64,000 nt of DNA from contig NZ_CP022600.1 of NCBI RefSeq assembly GCF_002952215.1, forward strand, positions 434,001 through 498,000, written 5' to 3'. Below the pieces are notes generated by a model. That model was not told the DNA's origin and made no database searches. It saw only the letters and a program-made list of their open reading frames with translations. Positions 26,822-33,994 of this stretch are shown here, in pieces. Every line of letters starts with the position of its first letter. Position 1 is the first letter of the stretch. The stretch is from Porphyrobacter sp. HT-58-2 (GTDB lineage Bacteria > Pseudomonadota > Alphaproteobacteria > Sphingomonadales > Sphingomonadaceae). A program made the translations under genes and the position numbers.

Positions 26822-27829
26822 ATGAGCGCGCCTTTCGCATGGATCCGCCCTGAGGCGTGGGGCATCCACATCGTGCCCGCCGATGTCTGGGTCGATCCCT
26901 CGCGTCCCGTCCCGCGCGCGCTGGTGACCCATGGCCATGCCGATCACGCGCGCGGCGGACATGGTGAAACCATCGCCACCCCGGCAACGCTGGCGATCAT
27001 GGCGCTGCGCTATCAGACGCGGGAGGGTGCCTCGCCGGTGGAATATGGCGAGAGCGTCGCCATCGGCGGGGGGGTAACGGCGACCTTCCTGCCGGCCGGA
27101 CACGTACTGGGCAGCGCGCAAATCCTGCTCGAGCACGCCGGCGAGCGGGTCATCATCACCGGCGATTACAAGCGCGCGCCCGATCCGACCTGCACGCCCT
27201 TCGCGGTCACCCCCTGCAACATCTTCATCACCGAGGCGACCTTCGGCCTCCCGGTCTTCACCCATCCCCCCATCGGCGAGGAAATCGCCAAGCTGCTCAC
27301 CGCGCTGGCCGACAATCCGGACTCCTGCGTGCTGGTGGGCGCCTATGCGCTGGGCAAGGCGCAGCGGGTGATCGCGGAGCTGCGGGCGGCGGGCCACACG
27401 GAGACGATCTGGCTCCACGGCGCGATGGAGGCGATGTGTCGCCTCTATGAGGAACACGGCGTCGCGCTGGGCGATCTGCGCCTTGTCAGCGATGCGCCTT
27501 CGAAAGAGGCGATGCGGGGGGCGATCATCCTTGCGCCTCCGCCTGCCCTCAATGATCGCTGGAGCCGCCGCCTGCCCGATCCGATCACCGCCATGGCTAG
27601 CGGCTGGATGCGGGTGCGCGGCAGGGCGCGTCAGCGCGGGGTCGAACTGCCGCTGGTGATCTCCGACCACGCCGACTGGAACGAACTCACCCGCACCATC
27701 ACCGATGTGAACCCGACCGAAACCTGGATCACCCACGGCCGCGAGGAAGCCTTGCTGCGCTGGTGCGAGCTGAACCAGCGCCGCGCCCGCGCACTGGCAC
27801 TGGTCGGCCGAGAAGACGAAGACGATTGA
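26822..27829 (+). CDS. Ligase-associated DNA exonuclease (metallo-beta-lactamase/beta-CASP-like)
   Basis: 335 residues. The MBL metal motif is THGHADHARGG (about residue 37), with GHVLGSAQILLE, ITGDYKRAPDP and the late ISDHADWNEL completing the site. This family accompanies bacterial ATP-dependent DNA ligases in a repair cassette. The ligase follows in the same direction, but a small gene on the other strand sits between them. The Lhr-like helicase often found in such cassettes is not in the window. Confidence 0.88.
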   Translation: MSAPFAWIRPEAWGIHIVPADVWVDPSRPVPRALVTHGHADHARGGHGETIATPATLAIMALRYQTREGASPVEYGESVAIGGGVTATFLPAGHVLGSAQILLEHAGERVIITGDYKRAPDPTCTPFAVTPCNIFITEATFGLPVFTHPPIGEEIAKLLTALADNPDSCVLVGAYALGKAQRVIAELRAAGHTETIWLHGAMEAMCRLYEEHGVALGDLRLVSDAPSKEAMRGAIILAPPPALNDRWSRRLPDPITAMASGWMRVRGRARQRGVELPLVISDHADWNELTRTITDVNPTETWITHGREEALLRWCELNQRRARALALVGREDEDD

Positions 27830-27855
27830 GGACGAGGATGACTGACATCCCCGTC
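27830..27855. terminator. Stem-loop between convergent exonuclease and secreted-protein genes
   Basis: GGACG-a-GGATG pairs with CATCC-c-CGTCC with one mismatch, directly after the exonuclease stop. A weak T-rich patch (CTTGTTG) follows. It could act in both directions. Confidence 0.4.
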
Positions 27856-27870
27856 CCGGCCTTGTTGCCC

Positions 27871-28191
27871 TTACTTGATCGCGGTGAGATCGGCCTCGAT
27901 CTTCACCAGCGTCTCGTCGGAGATCATGCCCTGCGAATAGGGGGCGAGAACCCGCAGGCTCAGGGTCTTGAACTGTTCGTAGGCCGGATGCTGATCGACC
28001 GGGCCGAGGTGCTTGGCCAGCACCGCCTTGGCGCGATCATCGGCCATCAGCGCCTCGATCGGAGTGTCGAGCGTGAACAGCGCGGCAGGTGCTTCAACCG
28101 GTGCCGATGTATCGGTCTGAGCCAGCACGGCAGCGGGAGTGGCCATCGCCGCAAGGGCAACACCGAAGGCAGCAAGAGGCGAGAAAGTCAT
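27871..28191 (-). CDS. Small secreted protein of unknown function
   Basis: 106 residues. A signal peptide (residues 1-24, ending VLAQ) precedes a short helical domain, LDTPIEALMADDRAKAVLAK to the end. Similar small domains occur in sphingomonads, but no function is known to me. The ATG at 28191 follows AAGGAACC. It interrupts the exonuclease-ligase pair on the opposite strand. Confidence 0.7.
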   Translation of the reverse strand: MTFSPLAAFGVALAAMATPAAVLAQTDTSAPVEAPAALFTLDTPIEALMADDRAKAVLAKHLGPVDQHPAYEQFKTLSLRVLAPYSQGMISDETLVKIEADLTAIK

Positions 28192-28292
28192 GCAGGGGGT
28201 TCCTTGATCACGACGCAGGACAAATCTGTGTCTGCCCGGCGCTTTATCGCATTTCCATGTCGACGCAATGAACGGTTGCCGGAGCTTGGCTG

Positions 28293-29891
28293 ATGGAGGA
28301 ATTTGCCGCACTGCTCGATGCGCTGGTCTACACTACAAGCCGCAACCGCAAACTGGCGCTGATCGCCGCCTATCTGCGAAGCGCGCCCGATCCCGACCGC
28401 GGCTGGGCGCTCGCCGCGCTGACCGAGGGGCTGGATTTTCCGGCGGTCAAATCCTCGACCATCCGCAACCTGATGATGGAGCGGGTCGATCCGGTGCTGT
28501 GGGCGCTGTCCCGCGATTTCGTCGGCGACACGGCGGAAACGGCCAGCCTGCTGTGGCCGGAACCTGAGAGTGCTGTCCCTCAGCCGCCACTGACGCTGGC
28601 CGAGGTGGTCGAGCGCCTCACCGCGCTTACGCGCGCCGGGGCTCCCACCGCGCTTTCTGCGCTGTTCGACAGGATGGATGCGCGCGGGCGGTTTGCGCTG
28701 ATCAAGCTCGCTACCGGGGGGATGCGCGTTGGCGTATCGGCACGGCTTGCCAAGACTGCCTTCGCACAGGCCTTTGGTGTGGCAGTGGAGGAGGTTGAAG
28801 AATACTGGCACGCCCTTGCGCCGCCTTATGCCGAACTGTTCGCATGGGCGGCAGACGGCGGCCCCGCGCCCGATCTGGCGGGCGTACCGCGTTTCCGCCC
28901 CTTCATGCTCGCGCACCCGCTGGAAGATGGCGCGGTGGACCTCAAGGACTATGCCGCCGAATGGAAGTGGGACGGCATCCGCGTGCAGCTGGTGCGTGCC
29001 GGAGGCGCAACGCGGGTCTATTCGCGCTCGGGCGACGATATCTCCGCGACCTTCCCCGAATTGCTGGATGTTCTGCCGATCGACGCGGTACTCGATGGCG
29101 AATTGCTGGTGCGCGGCTCGACCCAAGGCGGGGAGGCAGGCGGCGCGGCGAGTTTCAATGCGCTTCAGCAGCGGCTCGGGCGCAAGAGCGTCTCAAGGGC
29201 GATGCTGCGCGATTACCCGGCTTTCGTGCGACTTTACGATGTGCTGCTGGTGGAAGGACGCGACTGGCGCGAGCATCCGTGGAAGTTGCGCCGCGCGACT
29301 TTGGAAGCGCTGATGCCGCGCCTGCCCGCCAGCCATTTCGATCTCTCCCAGCTGGTCGAGGCGCCCGACTTTACGGCGCTCGCCGCGATCCGCGATACCG
29401 CGCGCGACGAGGCGATCGAAGGGCTGATGCTCAAGCACCGCGAAAGCCCCTACGTGGCTGGGCGCAAGGTGGCGCTGTGGTACAAGTGGAAACGCGATCC
29501 GCTGCTGATCGACTGCGTGGTGATGTATGCCCAGCGCGGTAGCGGCAAGCGGTCGAGCTTCTATTCGGACTACACCTTCGGCTGTTGGGACGGGGATCCA
29601 GATGCAGGGGCGGAGCTGCTTCCCGTGGGCAAGGCCTATTCCGGCTTCACCGATGCGGAGCTTAAGAAGCTCGACCGCTTCGTGCGCCAGAACACCCTCA
29701 ATCGCTTTGGCCCGGTGCGCGAAGTGAAGCGCGAACTGGTGTTCGAAGTTGCCTTCGATAGCGTCCACACCAGCAAGCGCCACAAGAGCGGCCTCGCCAT
29801 GCGCTTCCCGCGCATCCACCGCATCCGCTGGGACAAGCCCGCACACGAGGCGGACCGGATTGAGGGGCTCAGGGCGCTGGTGAAGGACTAG
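28293..29891 (+). CDS. ATP-dependent DNA ligase (exonuclease-associated type)
   Basis: 532 residues: N-terminal DNA-binding domain (about 1-200), adenylation domain with the active-site lysine in EWKWDGIRVQ (K225), and an OB-fold C-terminal domain. It seals nicks with ATP, alongside the NAD-dependent LigA presumed elsewhere. Motifs VLDGELLVRG, EGLMLKH and WYKWKRDP (nucleotidyltransferase motifs III, IV and V) are visible. The TAG stop shares the tetranucleotide CTAG with the stop of the convergent carbonic anhydrase gene. Confidence 0.92.
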   Translation: MEEFAALLDALVYTTSRNRKLALIAAYLRSAPDPDRGWALAALTEGLDFPAVKSSTIRNLMMERVDPVLWALSRDFVGDTAETASLLWPEPESAVPQPPLTLAEVVERLTALTRAGAPTALSALFDRMDARGRFALIKLATGGMRVGVSARLAKTAFAQAFGVAVEEVEEYWHALAPPYAELFAWAADGGPAPDLAGVPRFRPFMLAHPLEDGAVDLKDYAAEWKWDGIRVQLVRAGGATRVYSRSGDDISATFPELLDVLPIDAVLDGELLVRGSTQGGEAGGAASFNALQQRLGRKSVSRAMLRDYPAFVRLYDVLLVEGRDWREHPWKLRRATLEALMPRLPASHFDLSQLVEAPDFTALAAIRDTARDEAIEGLMLKHRESPYVAGRKVALWYKWKRDPLLIDCVVMYAQRGSGKRSSFYSDYTFGCWDGDPDAGAELLPVGKAYSGFTDAELKKLDRFVRQNTLNRFGPVREVKRELVFEVAFDSVHTSKRHKSGLAMRFPRIHRIRWDKPAHEADRIEGLRALVKD

Positions 29892-30454
29892 CCCAGCGCC
29901 GCCGCAACCGCCTCGGCATGGTGCTTGGCGTTTTCGGCATAGTGCATCACGCCCACGCGCATTCCGGCAATCGCGGCATCATCGAGATCACGCATCTTGC
30001 GCGCCGGACGTCCGCCCCACAATTCGCGCGGCTCGATCACCTTGCGCTCGGTCAGCATCGCCCCCGCGCCGAGCATGGCGTCGCTCCCGATCACCGCCTT
30101 GTTCATCACGATCGCCCCCAGGCCTACAAAGCCGCGATCGTGGATCGTGCAACCGTGCACCACCGCCATGTGGCCGATCAGCACATCATCGCCGATCACC
30201 AGCGGGCAGCCATCCGGGTCGCCGGGGCGCGGCGGGTCGCAGTGGAGCACAGAGCCGTCCTGGACATTGGTCCGCTCGCCAATCCGGATCGAGAACACGT
30301 CGGCGCGCAGCACGCAATTGTACCAGATCGACGAGCCTGCCCCGATCACCACATCGCCGATGATGGTGCAGCCGGGCGCGATGAAGGCGGTGTCGTGAAT
30401 TTGCGGAGTCTTGCCGTGGATAGGCACGATGTTGACGCCGGGGCGTGTGGTCAT
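29888..30454 (-). CDS. Gamma-class carbonic anhydrase/left-handed beta-helix protein
   Basis: 188 residues built of hexapeptide repeats (IIGDVVIGAGSSIWYNCVLR and so on) plus a C-terminal helix. Likely zinc ligands are the histidines in SVLHCD, IGHMAVVHGC. Members include YrdA/PaaY and true gamma carbonic anhydrases, so activity is not certain. The ATG overlaps the GNAT stop by four bases. Confidence 0.88.
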   Translation of the reverse strand: MTTRPGVNIVPIHGKTPQIHDTAFIAPGCTIIGDVVIGAGSSIWYNCVLRADVFSIRIGERTNVQDGSVLHCDPPRPGDPDGCPLVIGDDVLIGHMAVVHGCTIHDRGFVGLGAIVMNKAVIGSDAMLGAGAMLTERKVIEPRELWGGRPARKMRDLDDAAIAGMRVGVMHYAENAKHHAEAVAAALG

Positions 30455-31005
30455 GTGTGGCTCTCCCATTGGTCGCGGGTGATGGCATAGGCGATGATGC
30501 GCGGGTTTTCAGGGTCGAAATCGGCGCTGTCGAAGTCGAGATCCTCGCGCCGCTCCATACCGAGCCGCAACATCAGGCCCCAGCTGGGTGTATTGCCTTC
30601 GACGGTCAGCGCGATAACCTCGTCCGCTCCGAAGCGGGCAAAGGCGATATCAAGCGCCGCAGCGGCGGCTTCTTTGGCATAGCCCTGCCCCCAGGCATCC
30701 TCGCGCAGCCGCCAGCCGACTTCCATCATCCCTTGCGGCCCGCCCGGCTGATTGGAGCGCTTCAGCCCGCAAAAGCCGAGCAACGCGCCGTCTTCGCGGC
30801 GCTCGACCACCCAGAAGGTATGACCGTGATCGGTGTGGTAGGCTTCGAGTCGTGCCTCCACGGCCGCCCGTCCGGCGTCGTCGACCACCCCGCCGAGCCA
30901 GCGCATGACGGCAGGCGTATTGGTGACGCGCCAGAACTCCGGCCAATCCTCCGCGCGCCAGTCGCGCAAGGCAAGGCGGGGCGTTTCGTGCCTGAATTCA
31001 CCCAT
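30451..31005 (-). CDS. GNAT family N-acetyltransferase
   Basis: 184 residues of the RimJ/RimL-like type: starts ETPRLALRDWRAEDWPEFW, has the acetyl-CoA loop WRLREDAWGQGYAKEAAAAAL and the GNTPSWGLMLRLGM helix. The substrate is unknown. The ATG at 31005 overlaps the hemB stop by eight bases, so it is co-translated after hemB. Confidence 0.88.
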   Translation of the reverse strand: MGEFRHETPRLALRDWRAEDWPEFWRVTNTPAVMRWLGGVVDDAGRAAVEARLEAYHTDHGHTFWVVERREDGALLGFCGLKRSNQPGGPQGMMEVGWRLREDAWGQGYAKEAAAAALDIAFARFGADEVIALTVEGNTPSWGLMLRLGMERREDLDFDSADFDPENPRIIAYAITRDQWESHT

Positions 31006-31993
31006 TGAGCAGGCGCGCGACATGCGCGGCATGATAGGTCAGCACCCCGCTGCATCCGGCGCGCTTGAAGGCGATCAGCTTTTCCATCACCAGCGCATCA
31101 CGGTCCCCGATGCCGGCAGCCTGCGCGGCCTCGATCATCGCGTATTCGCCGCTCACCTGATAGGCGAAGACCGGCACGTCGAAGCGCTGCTTCACCCGGT
31201 AGATGATGTCGAGATAGGCGAGACCGGGCTTCACCATCACCGAATCCGCGCCCTCAGAGATATCCATCGCCACTTCGCGCATCGCCTCGTCGGCGTTGGC
31301 GGGGTCCATCTGGTAGGCCTTCTTGTCGCCCTTGAGCAGGCCGCCGCTGCCCACCGCATCGCGGAACGGGCCATAGAAGGCGCTAGCGTATTTGGCGGCG
31401 TAGGACATGATCTGGACATTGGGATGCCCGTTCATCTCCAGCGCCATGCGGATCGCGTGGATGCGCCCGTCCATCATGTCGCTGGGCGCGATGATGTCCG
31501 CGCCCGCGTTCGCCTGATTGACCGCCTGATCGACCAAGACCGCCACGGTCGCGTCGTTCAACACATAGCCGGTATCGTCGATCAACCCGTCCTGCCCGTG
31601 GCTGGTATAGGGATCGAGCGCCACGTCGGTCAGCACGCCGATATCGTTCCCGCAGGCGTCCTTGATCGCGCGGATCGCCTGGCACATCAGGTTATCGGGA
31701 TTATGCGCCTCGGCCCCGTCGTCGCTACGCAGTTCATGCGGCGTGTTGGGGAACAGCGCGATCACCGGAATCCCGAGATCGACCGCCTCCTTCGCCCGCG
31801 CCACGATGCCATCGACCGACCAGCGCGATACGCCGGGCAGGGTCTTGACCGGCTCCTCCACGCCCTTTCCCGCAGTGACAAACAGCGGCCAGATCAGGTC
31901 GGCGGGTGTGACAAGGGTCTCGCGGTGGAGCGCGCGGCTCCAGCCGTGGGCGCGGGTACGGCGCAGGCGGGTGTTGGGAAAATGTCCGGTCAT
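30998..31993 (-). CDS. hemB: Porphobilinogen synthase (5-aminolevulinate dehydratase)
   Basis: 331 residues, the usual HemB length. It condenses two 5-aminolevulinates to porphobilinogen in heme synthesis. Catalytic lysines are in SYAAKYASAFYGPFRDA and VMVKPGLAYLD. The segment DVALDPYTSHGQDG has the metal-site pattern in which zinc-binding cysteines are replaced by Asp, as in magnesium-dependent HemB. The ATG at 31993 (MTGHFPNTRLRR) fits the family; longer readings do not. Confidence 0.95.
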   Translation of the reverse strand: MTGHFPNTRLRRTRAHGWSRALHRETLVTPADLIWPLFVTAGKGVEEPVKTLPGVSRWSVDGIVARAKEAVDLGIPVIALFPNTPHELRSDDGAEAHNPDNLMCQAIRAIKDACGNDIGVLTDVALDPYTSHGQDGLIDDTGYVLNDATVAVLVDQAVNQANAGADIIAPSDMMDGRIHAIRMALEMNGHPNVQIMSYAAKYASAFYGPFRDAVGSGGLLKGDKKAYQMDPANADEAMREVAMDISEGADSVMVKPGLAYLDIIYRVKQRFDVPVFAYQVSGEYAMIEAAQAAGIGDRDALVMEKLIAFKRAGCSGVLTYHAAHVARLLNG

Positions 31994-32037
31994 GGCGCGA
32001 GACTTACGCGCAATCGCGGCTTGACGACAAGCTCTCG

Positions 32038-33786
32038 TTACAGGGTGCGCGCTGCTGTCCCTGCCCGGGCCATGTCGATTTTCTCGATCTCGCGCACAGG
32101 TTCCTTGGCCTCGCCCGGCAGCGGCTCGAGATCCTTGAGCGCCGCGCCGACCTCGATTTCCTTCAAGCGGAGCAGCTGGCGGCGGAAATCGATCAGCTCG
32201 GTGCCGGAAAGCTCGGCGCGGGTGACAAAGGCGACGCTCGCCGGGTTGATCGCCCGCCCACCGCGATACATTTCGTAATGGAGGTGCGGGCCGGTCGAAA
32301 GGCCGGTGGAGCCGACATAGCCGATCACCTGCCCGCGCCGCACGCTTTGCCCGGCGCTCACTGCCATGCGGCTCATGTGGCAATAGCGGGTCGAAAGGCC
32401 GCCGCCATGCTCCAGCCGCACCGCGATGCCGCAGCCGCCCGCGCGCCCTGCCGCGCTGACCCGGCCATCCGAGACCGCGACGATCGGCGTGCCATAGCGC
32501 GCCTTGAAATCGAGCCCGGCGTGCATCCGGGTATAGCCAAGGATCGGGTGACGCCGCATCCCGAAACCCGAAGTCGTCGGCCCCGGCACCGGCGCCAGCA
32601 GCCCGCGCCGCTGTTCGCCCACGCCCGAGGCCTCGTAGAACCGGCCGTCCTTGCCCCAACGCATCAGCTGGGTGCGTGCCTTGCCGGCGCGATCGACCCC
32701 GGCATAGAGCAATTGCCCGGCCTGCCGTTCACCGGTCGCTGCGCGGCGATAGCTGATGATGATGTCGAATTCGTCGGTGGCGCGCACCTCGCGGTCCATG
32801 TCGATCTGCGCATCGAGGGCCTTGAGATATTCCTGCACCGCGCTCGCCGGTACGCCTGCCTGCCGCATCGAACGGTAAAGGCTGGAGCCCACCACCCCGC
32901 GCACCCGCAGAGGGGTATCGTCGACGCGGATCACATTGCGCTTCAGCGCCAGCGGGCCGGACGGAACCACCGGTGTGCCGTCTTCGGCGATCTCGCCCAC
33001 GCCAGGCCGGGTCAGCGCCAGCTCCAGATCGAAGCGGGCGCGGAAGGCGAGGCTGTCGAGCGGGCGCGGCTCGCCGGGTGCCGGGCGGCGCCCCAGCAGC
33101 ACGTCCATCTGCGTCCCCGGCGTGATATCGCCCAACGGCACCGCCTGCCCGATCAGCGCCGCTGCACGATCAATGTCGCCGGCCGCCACGCCCGCACGGC
33201 GCAGCATGGAGGCAAAACTGTCGCCCGGCGCAAGCGTCACCATCAGCTGGATCTGCGGCCTTTCCGGCGCGCTCTTGAGCGGGATAACGGCCTGCGTTGG
33301 CCCCATGCGGCGACCGCTATCGCCCCCCAGCGCCAGCGGCAGGATCATCTGGCTGCGCAATTCGCTGTCGACCTCTTCGGCCTGCGGCATGGCGGGGCGG
33401 GCTTCGAGCGGGGTGAGATCCGGCCAGAAGGCCAACGCGAACACGCCCAGCCCAACCATCGTCGCCAGCCCGCGCAGCCAGCGGCGGCTGCCGATATCCT
33501 CGGCCAGATCGGGTGCAAGATCGAGGCCTTCGAACCATCGCGAGACGCCAAGACGCCATTCGTCATAGCGTTGCCCCCAGCCGTTGACGCGGGCAATGAC
33601 CTCGCGCCGGGCAACCTGCGCTTTTGTCGGCGGTGCCAGAGCCTTGCCGTGGCGCATGTAGGACATGAGCTCGCGCGCGGTGGCTGGGTCGATCGGCGCG
33701 GCTGCAGGTTCAACCGGCGTCACCACGCCATCGGGATCGCCGGCCGGCTCATGCCCGAAGTTCACATTGCGCACGTGGTTCAACAT
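32038..33786 (-). CDS. Large M23 family metallopeptidase with single membrane anchor
   Basis: 582 residues. A cytoplasmic part (about 1-100) precedes one membrane segment (about 103-120), a LysM/OapA-like region (VTLAPGDSFASMLRRAGV) and a C-terminal LytM domain. Zinc ligands are intact: TRMHAGLDFKARYG and GPHLHYEMYRGG. It resembles MepM/Csd3-type endopeptidases that open the wall for growth. The ATG at 33786 is inferred from the domain layout. It is divergent from the helicase gene; the 208 bases between contain no motif I can name. Confidence 0.88.
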   Translation of the reverse strand: MLNHVRNVNFGHEPAGDPDGVVTPVEPAAAPIDPATARELMSYMRHGKALAPPTKAQVARREVIARVNGWGQRYDEWRLGVSRWFEGLDLAPDLAEDIGSRRWLRGLATMVGLGVFALAFWPDLTPLEARPAMPQAEEVDSELRSQMILPLALGGDSGRRMGPTQAVIPLKSAPERPQIQLMVTLAPGDSFASMLRRAGVAAGDIDRAAALIGQAVPLGDITPGTQMDVLLGRRPAPGEPRPLDSLAFRARFDLELALTRPGVGEIAEDGTPVVPSGPLALKRNVIRVDDTPLRVRGVVGSSLYRSMRQAGVPASAVQEYLKALDAQIDMDREVRATDEFDIIISYRRAATGERQAGQLLYAGVDRAGKARTQLMRWGKDGRFYEASGVGEQRRGLLAPVPGPTTSGFGMRRHPILGYTRMHAGLDFKARYGTPIVAVSDGRVSAAGRAGGCGIAVRLEHGGGLSTRYCHMSRMAVSAGQSVRRGQVIGYVGSTGLSTGPHLHYEMYRGGRAINPASVAFVTRAELSGTELIDFRRQLLRLKEIEVGAALKDLEPLPGEAKEPVREIEKIDMARAGTAARTL

Positions 33787-33994
33787 TCTCGCCCCGAAAG
33801 CGGTGCATGACGGGGCGGCTTGCCCGGTGTCCCGGTTCCTCCCTTGTCGCATTTCTGTGCCAGAACAAAGTAAATCCCGCCTTAACCAGCGACCAGACGC
33901 GCGCCCTGTGCGATAAGAGGTTGTGCGTAGGTCACAGATGCCCTGCCGCTTGGCCTTGCCGGGGGACGGCAAGCCTGACAGAACCCGGTGTGTC

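Noticed and set aside
24689..27736. Open antisense frame of about 1015 residues opposite clpA
   Set aside because: High-GC codon bias of clpA leaves the opposite frame free of stops. The composition is Arg/Asp/His-rich with no family resemblance, while the clpA frame carries all expected motifs.
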